A stretch of 34,545 bases of DNA from Collinsella aerofaciens (GTDB lineage Bacteria; Actinomycetota; Coriobacteriia; Coriobacteriales; Coriobacteriaceae). The position numbers and the translations under genes were made by a program. The DNA lies in NCBI RefSeq assembly GCF_015555045.1, contig NZ_JADNJQ010000023.1, forward strand, positions 1-34,545. The letters run 5' to 3'. Of the stretch, positions 23,785-32,577 are shown piece after piece; within the stretch, counting starts at the first letter, position 1, and every line of letters starts with the position of its first letter. Below the pieces are notes generated by a model. The model was not told the DNA's origin and ran no database searches. It saw nothing but the letters and a program-made list of their open reading frames with translations.

Positions 23785-24933
23785 TTACTCGTCGTCATCA
23801 TCGAGCATCGCGGAGCCATCGATGGCGTAAAGCTCATCGAACTCCTCAGTTTCGGGCTGATCGGTCAGCTCGACCTCGGACGGAGCATCGTCATCGAATT
23901 CAAGGCCGCAGGCGAGACGAACCTTATGCTCGATCTCGTCGGCACAATCGGGGTGTTCGCGCAGGAAGGCCTTTGCGGCCTCGCGACCGTTACCGAGCTT
24001 GTCCTCACCGTAAGCAAACCAAGAGCCCATCTTTTTGCAGATACCGCACTCGACGGCCATGTCCAGAATCGAGCCCTCCTTAGAGATGCCCGTGCCGTAC
24101 ATGATGTCGAACTCGGCAGAGCGGAACGGAGCGGCCACCTTGTTCTTAACGACCTTGGCACGCACGCGATTGCCAATGACCTCGTCCTTGAGCTTAATGC
24201 TGTCGATGCGGCGAATATCGATACGCACCGACGAGAAGAACTTGAGGGCGCGGCCGCCCGTCGTAGTCTCGGGGTTGCCGAACATGACGCCGATCTTCTC
24301 GCGCAGCTGGTTAATGAAGATGCAGGTCGTTTTAGATTTGGCGAGCGAACCGGCGAGTTTACGGAGCGCCTGGCTCATCAGACGGGCTTGAAGGCCGACC
24401 GTAGTATCGCCGATCTCGCCCTCGATCTCGGCACGCGGAGTCAAAGCGGCGACGGAGTCGACGACGATGGCGTCGATGGCGCCAGAGCGCACGAGCATGT
24501 CGACGATCTCGAGCGCCTGCTCGCCCGTATCGGGCTGGGAAATGAGGACCTCATCGATATCCACGCCGATACGCGCGGCATACGTGGGGTCGAGCGCGTG
24601 CTCGGCATCAATAAATGCCACGACACCGCCCATAGCCTGGGCCTCTGCCAAAATCTCGAGCGAAAGCGTTGTCTTACCGGAGGACTCGGGACCGTAAATC
24701 TCGACGATACGGCCGCGCGGCACGCCGCCGATGCCCAGAGCGGCATCGAGGGCCAGGGCGCCCGTGGGAATGGCCTCGACCTCGAGCTCGGGACCACCGT
24801 CGCCGTACCTCATGATGGAACCCTGGCCGAATTTCTTCTCGATCTCGGCCTTGGTGGTGGCGATCATCTCATCGCGCTCTTTACCCGTCGTGCGAGCATG
24901 AACGGTACGTACGGGACCTGAATTCTTGGCCAT
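23785..24933 (-). CDS. recA: Recombinase RecA
   Basis: RecA forms filaments on single-stranded DNA, drives strand exchange and triggers LexA cleavage. The 382-residue protein has Walker A GPESSGKT (81-88), Walker [11 protein letters not shown] and an acidic C-terminal tail (DDDDE). GGAGGG lies 8 bases before ATG 24933; an in-frame upstream ATG is not needed. The promoter at 24964-24992 holds a perfect LexA box. The gene is followed by recX. Confidence 0.98.
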   Translation of the reverse strand: MAKNSGPVRTVHARTTGKERDEMIATTKAEIEKKFGQGSIMRYGDGGPELEVEAIPTGALALDAALGIGGVPRGRIVEIYGPESSGKTTLSLEILAEAQAMGGVVAFIDAEHALDPTYAARIGVDIDEVLISQPDTGEQALEIVDMLVRSGAIDAIVVDSVAALTPRAEIEGEIGDTTVGLQARLMSQALRKLAGSLAKSKTTCIFINQLREKIGVMFGNPETTTGGRALKFFSSVRIDIRRIDSIKLKDEVIGNRVRAKVVKNKVAAPFRSAEFDIMYGTGISKEGSILDMAVECGICKKMGSWFAYGEDKLGNGREAAKAFLREHPDCADEIEHKVRLACGLEFDDDAPSEVELTDQPETEEFDELYAIDGSAMLDDDDE

Positions 24934-24963
24934 GAATAGCCCTCCTCTTAACAACCTGCATCG

Positions 24964-24992
24964 ATAATAAACGAACGGCTGTTCGTGGTCAA
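24964..24992 (-). promoter_or_regulatory. recA promoter
   Basis: On the minus strand TTGACC (24987-24992), a 17-base spacer and TATTAT (24964-24969) form a good sigma-70-type promoter, 31 bases before the start codon. The spacer is occupied by the LexA box. Confidence 0.8.
24972..24985. promoter_or_regulatory. LexA box of recA
   Basis: CGAACGGCTGTTCG is a perfect SOS-box match placed between the -35 and -10 of recA, the same layout as at the LysM gene. Confidence 0.92.
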
Positions 24993-25159
24993 CCGTTCAG
25001 ATAAATCATATGCAGCCGACCTTTCCAAAACCCAACCAAACGCCAACCAAACACTGACCAAAAACTTGACCGCAGGCGAACCGAGCAAGGCACGACGAGC
25101 AAGATTACGCCAACTACCTGCACATAGAGCAAATTCGCCAGAGGTCCCTATCTCCACAA

Positions 25160-25183
25160 TTAAGGGACCCGGAGGCCCCTTAA
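25160..25183 (-). terminator. Weak terminator after cinA
   Basis: A 10-bp stem with one G-U pair begins 8 bases past the cinA stop. The following T-tract is poor (TTGTGG), so partial read-through into recA is likely. Confidence 0.4.
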
Positions 25184-25190
25184 AACACGT

Positions 25191-25727
25191 CTATTCCATA
25201 GAATCGAGCACGTAGACAATGCGACCCAGTGCCTCAGCGACCGCATGGGCACGGACGCATGAACGATCGCCCTCATAGTGACAACGAATGGAGTCCACGA
25301 CAGGCGCTCCCCCATTGGCCGAGCGATACGCCCAGCCAATATAAAAGGTTCCAGCCGGATCGTCCTCGGTGCCTCCACCGGGGCCGGCATAGCCCGTCGC
25401 GCTCACGGCAATATCGCTCTGGTACAGCTCCAGCGAACCGGCAGCCATCTCCCGCGCCGTCTGGTACGACACCGCGGTATAGCGGTCGAGCGTCTCTTGC
25501 TCAACGCCGAGCACGCGATGCTTAATCTCGTCGCAGTACGTCACCGCACCGCCGCGCAGCACCGCCGAGGCACCGGGGATATCGGCGATCGTCGAGGCGA
25601 TCATGCCCGCTGTTAGAGATTCAGCCGTCGAAACCGTCACACCACGAACGCTTGCACGCTCGACGATATCGGCTGCGAGCTCTTCATTGTGCGCGGCAAT
25701 CTGCTCAAATGATTTCGTCATGCCCAC
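25191..25727 (-). CDS. CinA C-terminal domain protein (NMN amidase)
   Basis: This 178-residue protein is the stand-alone CinA C-domain, which hydrolyses nicotinamide mononucleotide to nicotinate mononucleotide (PncC) in NAD recycling. Seen: VSTAESLTAGMIASTIADIPGAS, GGAVTYCDEIKHRVLGV, AVSATGYAGPGGGTED and GTFYIGW. The N-terminal molybdopterin-like domain of full CinA is absent. The start may be GTG 25727 or ATG 25721; the latter has GGTGGG upstream. It follows pgsA by 6 bases, so they are one unit. The order pgsA-cinA-recA is common in Gram-positives. Confidence 0.9.
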   Translation of the reverse strand: MGMTKSFEQIAAHNEELAADIVERASVRGVTVSTAESLTAGMIASTIADIPGASAVLRGGAVTYCDEIKHRVLGVEQETLDRYTAVSYQTAREMAAGSLELYQSDIAVSATGYAGPGGGTEDDPAGTFYIGWAYRSANGGAPVVDSIRCHYEGDRSCVRAHAVAEALGRIVYVLDSME

Positions 25728-25733
25728 CAGGAC

Positions 25734-26372
25734 CTAGACCGAAAAGACGATCTTGCGGCAGTTCCAGAAGTACTGAGCGCCCGAGATAACGGTCAGGATA
25801 ACGGCCACGGCGTACAGGAAGCGTGAGACGCCATAGAGACCGAGCAACAGCTCCGCAGGCCCCAACTGGAGGCCGGTCATCGCAAAGACGCACAGGTAGC
25901 CGCAGATGGAGACCATCGTGGTCGCCGTCTTGTACTTGCCGAGCTTATCGGCGGCAACGACCACACCGGCCGCACTCGCGACCATGCGCAGGGCGCTCAC
26001 CAGCAGCTCGCGGAACAGGATGATGAACACCGACCACACAGTAACGGCACCAAAGTCCAAGAACAGCAGCAGGGCCGAGAACACGAGCAACTTATCGGCG
26101 ATGGGATCCAGGAACTTACCGAAGTCGGTGATCTCGTTGCGCGAACGAGCCAGGTAGCCGTCGACCTTATCGGTGCACGACAGGATGACGTACAGAATAA
26201 AGGCGGCGGCGGCGAGCGGGCCGTCGAAGGTGCTCCAATCCGTACCGGCAACGCTTGTGTGAGACAGCGCCGACACAATCATGAACACCGGAATAAAGAC
26301 GATACGCACGCACGTCACGATGTTGGCGGGCGTCCAGACACTCGTCAGTTCCTTATTGCTCTCGTTAGCCAC
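25734..26372 (-). CDS. pgsA: CDP-diacylglycerol-glycerol-3-phosphate phosphatidyltransferase
   Basis: This membrane enzyme makes phosphatidylglycerophosphate, the committed step to phosphatidylglycerol and cardiolipin. The 212-residue protein carries the complete signature DG-xx-AR-x8-G-xxx-D-xxx-D (D71, G72, A75, R76, G85, D89, D93) and about five to six spans. WTPANIVTCVRI is the usual start region. It lies between rimO (9 bases) and cinA (6 bases). The position before cinA-recA is the classical one for pgsA, so this is likelier than the gene at 4743 to be the housekeeping enzyme. Confidence 0.93.
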   Translation of the reverse strand: MANESNKELTSVWTPANIVTCVRIVFIPVFMIVSALSHTSVAGTDWSTFDGPLAAAAFILYVILSCTDKVDGYLARSRNEITDFGKFLDPIADKLLVFSALLLFLDFGAVTVWSVFIILFRELLVSALRMVASAAGVVVAADKLGKYKTATTMVSICGYLCVFAMTGLQLGPAELLLGLYGVSRFLYAVAVILTVISGAQYFWNCRKIVFSV

Positions 26373-26381
26373 GACGCTCTC

Positions 26382-27731
26382 CTACTCCACAACATGACCG
26401 ATAAGCTCATAGCAGAAGCTATCGGTAAACTCGACCGTCAGAATATCGCCCACAGATGCCTCGCTGGCATCCAGATGCACCGCGCCATCGGAATCGGGCG
26501 CCTGGAACCAGGCATGTCCGATGAGCTCGGCACCGTCTTCGGTCTCCTCGATACCGTCGACGATCACCTGGGCGCGCTCGCCCACGTGCGCGGCAGTCGC
26601 GGCAAAGCCGAGCGACTCGGCCAGGTCCATAGCCTCCTGGGCGCGCTCGAGCTTGACCTCCTCATCGACCTGCCCCTCCATCTTGGCGGCCAGGCTGCCC
26701 TCCTCACGCGAGTAGGCAAAGACGCTCGTGTAGTCAAAGCCGACGGTGTCCATAAAGTCGATAAGATCGCGGAACTCGTCGTCGGTCTCGGTCGGGAAAC
26801 CTACCATGGCCGTGGAGCGGATCACGATACCGGGGATGCGCTCGCGCAGGTCGCGGAACAGGTCCTCGAGCTCCTGGCGCGAACCGGAGCGGCGCATGGC
26901 CTTGAGGATGCGCGCGTCGCAGTGCTGCACGGGGATATCGATATAGGGCAGCACCTCGGGCGTATCGCGAATGGTCTCGATAAGCTCGTCGGTCATGCCC
27001 TCGGGCTGCAGGTAGAGCACGCGGACCCAGACGTTATGAGGACGCACCGCCTCAGCAACGGCCTGCAACAGCTGCGCCAGATTGCGCGGCACGCCCTCGG
27101 CGAGGTCCTCGTCGGCAAAGTCGGTACCCCAGATGCCCGTGTCCTGACCGATCAGAACGATCTCGCGCACGCCGCCGGCGACCAGGTCGCGTACCTCGGA
27201 GATAATGCTCTCGGCATTGCGCGAGTGATAACGACCGCGGATATACGGGATCATGCAGAAGCTGCAGAAGCGGTTGCAGCCATCGGAGATCTTGACGTAG
27301 GCGACAGCGCCCTCAACAGTGCGCTTGACCTGCGGAATATAGGCGGCAATCTCGCGCTCGACACCCAAAACGTCATCAATGACAGAGACGATGCCGTCTT
27401 CCTCGTCGGCCTTCACAAAGGCCGCGACCTCGGGCAGCTCGTCGGGCAGGTCATCGCCGTAGCGTGACGGCACGCAGCCGCACATGACGATCGGGCAAGA
27501 ACGAACGCCGTCCTGCACCTCGTTGGCAAGCTCGAGCGTGGTCTCGATGCTCTCGGACGTTGCAGAGGCAAGGAACGAGCACGTATTAACGATGGCGATA
27601 TCGGCATCCTGCGGATCGAATGCCTCCTCGTAGCCCGCGGCGGTCAGCAGCGAACGCATGCGGTCGGTATCGACCTCGTTCTTGGCGCACCCGAGGGTGA
27701 TATAGAGTACAGAGCCCAACGGAGTATCCAT
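26382..27731 (-). CDS. rimO: Ribosomal protein S12 methylthiotransferase
   Basis: RimO is a radical-SAM enzyme that adds a methylthio group to an aspartate of ribosomal protein S12. The 449-residue protein has the N-terminal MTTase domain (ITLGCAKNEVDTDRM, NTCSF, CGCVPSRYG), the radical SAM CNRFCSFC (~151-158) with MIPYIRGRYHSR, and a C-terminal TRAM domain (~385-449). The GCAKN motif distinguishes it from MiaB (GCQMN) in the same window. It lies 26 bases after yajQ. AAAGGA lies upstream but 12 bases from the ATG, so initiation may be weak. Confidence 0.96.
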   Translation of the reverse strand: MDTPLGSVLYITLGCAKNEVDTDRMRSLLTAAGYEEAFDPQDADIAIVNTCSFLASATSESIETTLELANEVQDGVRSCPIVMCGCVPSRYGDDLPDELPEVAAFVKADEEDGIVSVIDDVLGVEREIAAYIPQVKRTVEGAVAYVKISDGCNRFCSFCMIPYIRGRYHSRNAESIISEVRDLVAGGVREIVLIGQDTGIWGTDFADEDLAEGVPRNLAQLLQAVAEAVRPHNVWVRVLYLQPEGMTDELIETIRDTPEVLPYIDIPVQHCDARILKAMRRSGSRQELEDLFRDLRERIPGIVIRSTAMVGFPTETDDEFRDLIDFMDTVGFDYTSVFAYSREEGSLAAKMEGQVDEEVKLERAQEAMDLAESLGFAATAAHVGERAQVIVDGIEETEDGAELIGHAWFQAPDSDGAVHLDASEASVGDILTVEFTDSFCYELIGHVVE

Positions 27732-27757
27732 GTTGGAGAGCGGTCCTTTCGAATGAA

Positions 27758-28255
27758 TTAGCGGTAGTTGGTGAACTGCAGCGGCTGACCGTAGTCCTGG
27801 TCGCGCAGGAACTGGATCACGGCCTGCAGCGCATCCTTGGAAGCAGAGGAAACACGCAGTTTGTCAGCCTCAATCGTCACCTTGACCTTGAGCTTCTGAT
27901 CCTTGATGTCCTTATTGATCTTCTTGGCAGTCGTCTGGTCGATACCCTCGACGATGTGACCGAGCACGCGCACGGTACCGCCCGATGCAGCCTGAGGCGC
28001 ATCCCAAGACACGGCCTTAAGATCGATGCCGCGCTTGATGAGCTTGGAGCTCAGGACATCGATAATCTGCTTGGAGACAAAGTCGGCCGGGGCGTTGATC
28101 GTAAAAAGCTTGTCGCCCTTCGAAAGCTCGATGGTAGCGCCGGAGTCCTTCAGGTCATAGCGCTGGGAAATCTCGCGCGTGGTCTGCTGGAAGGCATTGT
28201 CGACCTCCTGCATATTGACCTCGGACACGACGTCGAAGCTGGAATCTTTAGCCAT
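27758..28255 (-). CDS. YajQ family nucleotide-binding protein
   Basis: This 165-residue cytoplasmic protein is a YajQ/DUF520 member: DSSFDVVSEVNMQEVDNA, EISQRYDLKDSGATIEL and the C-terminal QDYGQPLQFTNYR are family hallmarks. Family members bind nucleotides or tRNA, and in Xanthomonas one senses cyclic-di-GMP; the role here is unknown. AAAGGA is upstream. It lies between the rodZ-like gene and rimO. Confidence 0.95.
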   Translation of the reverse strand: MAKDSSFDVVSEVNMQEVDNAFQQTTREISQRYDLKDSGATIELSKGDKLFTINAPADFVSKQIIDVLSSKLIKRGIDLKAVSWDAPQAASGGTVRVLGHIVEGIDQTTAKKINKDIKDQKLKVKVTIEADKLRVSSASKDALQAVIQFLRDQDYGQPLQFTNYR

Positions 28256-28281
28256 GGTTAATCCTTTCGCTTACGAGCGGC

Positions 28282-29796
28282 TTAGTAGCTGTCGTACGAA
28301 TAGTCGTCTGAATAGGGCGTAGTCTGCCCGTCGGTGGCGGTATCGGTGCCGTCCATGGACTGGGCATCGGTTCCATCAGTTCCGTCGGTACTTTCGGTGC
28401 CATCGGTGCCATCGGTGCCGTCGGAGCTCTCGCCGTCCTTGGACTCGGTCGTCTCCTTCTTGGGAACGGTAATCGTCACGCGTGCCACGCCCGACGTCTT
28501 AGTGTCGTAGCGGACCTTTTCGCCGTTCTTGGTAACGGTGACATCGGAAGGCTTGGACGTGGTGATCTCAATCGAGGACTCGGGCGTGTATTCCTGCTCA
28601 AAGGGACCGGTCGCCTGGGCGCCATAGACAGACTTGCCATCAACCTTGACTTCAATCCAAGCAGTCTTGCCCTTGGCAACGGAGATCTTGACCTTTGTGA
28701 CCTCGTTCTCCTCCTTCTTGGCCGTCGTCTTGGCGGCGTCCGAATCGGTCGACTCATCCGTCGTCTCATCGGTATCCTCATCGACGGATTCGGTCTTCTT
28801 GGAAGACTTCTTAGTCGTTGTCTTGGTGGCAACGGGCGTCTCGGGCGTCGACTCGGGCGCCGAGGAGCCGCAGCCACGCAGGAGCACCACGATGAGCACG
28901 ATCAGCAGCAGCGCCACGGCACCGATACCGGCGTAAACGATACGAGGGTCGAGACTGTTGTTCTGGGGAGCACTACCACCGCCGCGTCCACGATTGGAAC
29001 CACCGCGACCAGTGCCTTGGGGCATGCGACCGCGGTTATTGTCGGAACGTCCACGATAGCTGCCCTGGCGCTGCATATTGCGCTGGCCTGAGCGGGGGGC
29101 GAGCTCGCCGCGACCCTGGTAGTTGCGCTGGCCCGAACGAGGCACTGAGGAGCGCTGGCTATAAGGCTGCGATTGGGATCGAAGGCGAGGCGTCACCTGT
29201 GTAGTATCGGCATCTGTATAGCCACCGCGCGGACGACCGGAAGAAACGCCACGGTACCCGCGATCGGAATAACCACCATCGCCATAGCCCGCACGAGGGT
29301 CACGTGCGACACCGCGGGCAGCGGGGAGTGCGCGCTCCTCGGGCGCCGGCGTGCTACGAAAACGATCGCGCTGGGAACGAATCTCCTCGCTCGAGCCCGT
29401 CTCGGTAACATAACCAGCCTGCTGAGGGCGCTGGCCATAACGCGTCGAACGCCCGCCCTGAACCATCAGGAAGCGGCCGTTGTCAACCGAGGAGCGCGAA
29501 TTGACGTAGCCTGCGGCGTCCTGAAAACGACCGCCCTGCTGCGACGTCTCGCGCTCATATGCCATCAGATCGTCAAAATAAGCGTTGACGACCTCCCGCG
29601 GATTGAGGCCCAAAAAGCGCGCATAACTCGAAATCATGCCCTGCGCATAGCCGCGCGGAGGCATCGATGCAAAATTGCCATTCTCGAAAAACTCGATGAT
29701 CTGCGGCCTGATTTTGATGGTGTTGGCGACCTGCTGAATGGAAAGGCCCATTCGGCGACGCTGCTCGAGCAGCATGTCACCAAAGCGTGCAGCCAT
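28282..29796 (-). CDS. rodZ: RodZ-like protein with RG-rich linker
   Basis: RodZ links the MreB cytoskeleton to the membrane. This 504-residue protein has the N-terminal Xre-like helix-turn-helix (about 5-80, FGDMLLEQRRRMGLSIQQVANTIKI), a long disordered cytoplasmic linker rich in Arg, Gly and Gln (about 100-280, with many RG and RGG), one span (~284-309) and an outer domain (DUF4115-like, ~370-450) with Thr/Ser/Asp-rich stretches around it. The C-terminus carries repeated DGT units. It overlaps ftsK by one base. The linker is far longer than in Escherichia coli RodZ. The symbol is by domain order. Confidence 0.82.
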   Translation of the reverse strand: MAARFGDMLLEQRRRMGLSIQQVANTIKIRPQIIEFFENGNFASMPPRGYAQGMISSYARFLGLNPREVVNAYFDDLMAYERETSQQGGRFQDAAGYVNSRSSVDNGRFLMVQGGRSTRYGQRPQQAGYVTETGSSEEIRSQRDRFRSTPAPEERALPAARGVARDPRAGYGDGGYSDRGYRGVSSGRPRGGYTDADTTQVTPRLRSQSQPYSQRSSVPRSGQRNYQGRGELAPRSGQRNMQRQGSYRGRSDNNRGRMPQGTGRGGSNRGRGGGSAPQNNSLDPRIVYAGIGAVALLLIVLIVVLLRGCGSSAPESTPETPVATKTTTKKSSKKTESVDEDTDETTDESTDSDAAKTTAKKEENEVTKVKISVAKGKTAWIEVKVDGKSVYGAQATGPFEQEYTPESSIEITTSKPSDVTVTKNGEKVRYDTKTSGVARVTITVPKKETTESKDGESSDGTDGTDGTESTDGTDGTDAQSMDGTDTATDGQTTPYSDDYSYDSY

Positions 29797-32576
29797 CAGA
29801 ATCCTCCAAACTCACGATCTTCACGTGCCATCTCAGCGTCGACGGATTCCAGCGCGGCAAGGCCTTCTTCATCCAGTAGGACCTCGCGCGGCTTGGAACC
29901 GTCGGGCGGTCCGACGACACCCTTTTCTTCCAGCATGTCCATAATACGCCCGGCGCGCGCATAGCCAACCTTCAGGCGGCGTTGCAGGCCAGATGTGGAG
30001 CCCAGCTGCGATTCCACCACAATATGAGCGGCTTCCCAGATAAGCGGATCGTCGTCCTGAGGCTCGGCAACGCCGGTGCGCACGATGCCGCCGCCACCTG
30101 CCATGGACATGGAGGCAGGTGCCACAGCCGACAGGATCTCCTCGTGGTAGTCGGGCTCGCTTTGCGACTTGACGAACTCGACAATCTCGTTGATCTCGTC
30201 ATCCGAAACAAAGCAGCCCTGGATACGGCGAGGCTTGCCCCAGTCGACCTTTGAGAACAGCATGTCACCCAAACCAGTGAGCTTTTCGGCGCCCATCTGG
30301 TCGATGATGACGCGGGAGTCGATGCCCGTTGCGACGTTGAAGGCGATACGGTTGGTAATGTTTGCCTTGATGAGACCCGTCACCACATTAGAGCTCGGAC
30401 GCTGAGTCGCCACGATAAGGTGGATACCGGCGGCACGACCCAGCTGGGCGATACGCACAATCGACGCCTCGACATCCTTGCCGGCAACCATCATCAGGTC
30501 CGAAAGCTCGTCGATGATGATGACCAGGTAGGGCATCTTTTGCGGCGGGTTATCGTAATGCTCAAACTCGCCGGCGGCCTGCTTTTCGTTATAGGTCGAA
30601 ATCTTGCGCACGTTCAGGCGCTCGAAGACCTTCAGGCGGCGCTCCATCTCGGACACCGCCCACTGCAAGGCACTCGCGGCCTGCTTGGGCTCGGTCACTA
30701 CGGGCACGTAAAGGTGAGGCAGGCCGTTATAGCCTGCGAGCTCGACGCGCTTGGGGTCGACCATGATCAGGCGAACGTCCTCGGGAAGGGCGCGCATGAG
30801 CAGGGTCGTGATGATGGAGTTGATCATGACCGACTTACCGGAACCCGTGGTACCGGCGATCAGCAGGTGGGGCATCTTGGCAAGGTCAGCGACGACCGGC
30901 GTGCCCTCTGCATCGCGGCCGATGGCAAGCTCAAGCGGACCGCCCTTAACATAGGGCAGCACGTCGCCCAAGTTGACGTTCTGGCGCTTGCGATTGGGGA
31001 TCTCGATACCCACAAGCGAGGTACCGGGGATCGGGGCAAAGATGCGCACCGACTGAGCAGCGAGCGAAAGCGCGATATCGTCCTCGAGGCTCGAAATCTT
31101 GCTCACGCGCTCGCCCTCGCCAGGTTGCAGCTTAAAGGTCGTCACCGTGGGGCCGGCGATCCAGCCGACCACGCGGGCACTGCGGCCAAACTCAAGCAAG
31201 GTGGATTGCAGTGACTCGGCAGTCTGTTCCAGCTCCTTGTCAGATGACGCGGAGGACGCCGACTGCGGGTTGGCGTGCAGGATCTCGAGCGGCGGAAGCT
31301 TGAAGCCGTCCTCTTCTTCGCCCTCGTTATCCGCGGGGGCATTGACCGCTCCCCCATCGCTAGGAGTAGGCGCCTCGGCAGCGCCCGCGACAGCCGTATC
31401 GGCAACCTTGGGATGCTTCAAGAAGTCGGGAATCTGAGGTGTTGCCGAGACAGGATTCACGGCAAACGGCGGCTCGGACTCGTCGATCTTATCGGGGTCG
31501 TCTTCCATCGAAAGCTGACCGGTTACCTGGTCGCGCTTTGCATGGCGACGCGGCAGCAAAGTTGTCTTTGCGGTCTCAATCGGAGCCTCGTCGTCCTCGT
31601 CATCGCCCTCGGTGAGCTCAATCTCGCTATCGGACCAAGACGGGTCAGGCTCACTCGTATTGAGATTAGGCGCAGCCTTGCCCTTCTTGGCGTGGCGGCG
31701 CGGCAACAGCGTCGTCTTAGCGCGCTCAGCTTCCACGGCATCGGACACGTCGACAAACGGATCCTCGTCCTCGTCGTCATCGTCCAAAACCGGGTCCGCA
31801 TCGTTGCCCATGACCGTGGTCACGGCAGCATCGGAGCCCTTTTGACGAAGAATGCTCAGGTGCGGACGGGCAACGCCGGGCACCGACAGGGCTTCGTCGT
31901 CACCCCACGGGCTCGCGTTAACATCGGCACGACGGCGCTCGGCAAAATCGGCCGCGCGGTCGCGGGCAGAGCGCAGCACGCCACCCACCGAAAAGCCGAT
32001 GATGACCAAGCCCACGACGACAAGGCCCAACAGGACTACCATCGCGATAGGCTTACCCAGGGCATTCTGCAGCGCACTCGCAATAAACGCACCGATGTAG
32101 CCACCCGAGGCGGACAAATTTTGCGGCGTGAACATAAGGTCACACGAGACACTCGTACCCGGCACCATCAGCGAAAGAATGGAGACGACGGCGATAAAGA
32201 CCACGGCGCCGCCCGCAACAGAGCGCACGTTGAGCGGCGAGTCCTCGCCTAAAAAGAGCGTGGCGGCAAACAGCAAAATGACGATCGGCAGCACGTAGGC
32301 GCCCAGGCCAAAGCCCAGGTGGTAAAAACCGGCAACAGCAGCCGTCACGGGCGCTGTTGCCGGAGAAATCACGGCAATAAAGGACGCAATCGCCAAAACG
32401 GCAATGACCACGCCGGCGATATCGCGATTGGCCGAGGGCTCCACCAAGGGCTCAAAATCGTCGAAGTCCGCCTCGTGGCCCTTATTGGCACGCAGATGGG
32501 AACCGGCACCCTTAGCAGATGGCGGTTGGTTATTGGCCTTATTGCCTTTGGCGTTTTGTGCAGATCCGCGCGCCAA
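29796..32576 (-). CDS. ftsK: DNA translocase FtsK/SpoIIIE
   Basis: FtsK pumps chromosome DNA through the closing septum. The 926-residue protein has four to five N-terminal spans (about 52-195), an acidic linker (~200-440), the motor with Walker A AGTTGSGKS (~566-575), Walker B LVIIIDELSDLMM and a C-terminal gamma domain (TSGLQRRLKVGYARAG) that reads polar DNA sequences. The linker carries the 12-residue unit AKTTLLPRRHAK twice, 50 residues apart. I accept the TTG start at 32576 because GGAGG lies 6 bases upstream, within the last codons of rnj. The stop overlaps the rodZ start by one base. Confidence 0.96.
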   Translation of the reverse strand: MARGSAQNAKGNKANNQPPSAKGAGSHLRANKGHEADFDDFEPLVEPSANRDIAGVVIAVLAIASFIAVISPATAPVTAAVAGFYHLGFGLGAYVLPIVILLFAATLFLGEDSPLNVRSVAGGAVVFIAVVSILSLMVPGTSVSCDLMFTPQNLSASGGYIGAFIASALQNALGKPIAMVVLLGLVVVGLVIIGFSVGGVLRSARDRAADFAERRRADVNASPWGDDEALSVPGVARPHLSILRQKGSDAAVTTVMGNDADPVLDDDDEDEDPFVDVSDAVEAERAKTTLLPRRHAKKGKAAPNLNTSEPDPSWSDSEIELTEGDDEDDEAPIETAKTTLLPRRHAKRDQVTGQLSMEDDPDKIDESEPPFAVNPVSATPQIPDFLKHPKVADTAVAGAAEAPTPSDGGAVNAPADNEGEEEDGFKLPPLEILHANPQSASSASSDKELEQTAESLQSTLLEFGRSARVVGWIAGPTVTTFKLQPGEGERVSKISSLEDDIALSLAAQSVRIFAPIPGTSLVGIEIPNRKRQNVNLGDVLPYVKGGPLELAIGRDAEGTPVVADLAKMPHLLIAGTTGSGKSVMINSIITTLLMRALPEDVRLIMVDPKRVELAGYNGLPHLYVPVVTEPKQAASALQWAVSEMERRLKVFERLNVRKISTYNEKQAAGEFEHYDNPPQKMPYLVIIIDELSDLMMVAGKDVEASIVRIAQLGRAAGIHLIVATQRPSSNVVTGLIKANITNRIAFNVATGIDSRVIIDQMGAEKLTGLGDMLFSKVDWGKPRRIQGCFVSDDEINEIVEFVKSQSEPDYHEEILSAVAPASMSMAGGGGIVRTGVAEPQDDDPLIWEAAHIVVESQLGSTSGLQRRLKVGYARAGRIMDMLEEKGVVGPPDGSKPREVLLDEEGLAALESVDAEMAREDREFGGF

Positions 32577-32577
32577 A

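Noticed and set aside
25143-25169. 7-bp inverted repeat GGTCCCT/AGGGACC
   Set aside because: It competes with the longer stem at 25160-25183 and has no T-run.
26259-27467. 402-codon plus-strand frame opposite rimO
   Set aside because: It is antisense to RimO, with low-complexity His/Asp/Leu sequence and no ribosome site.
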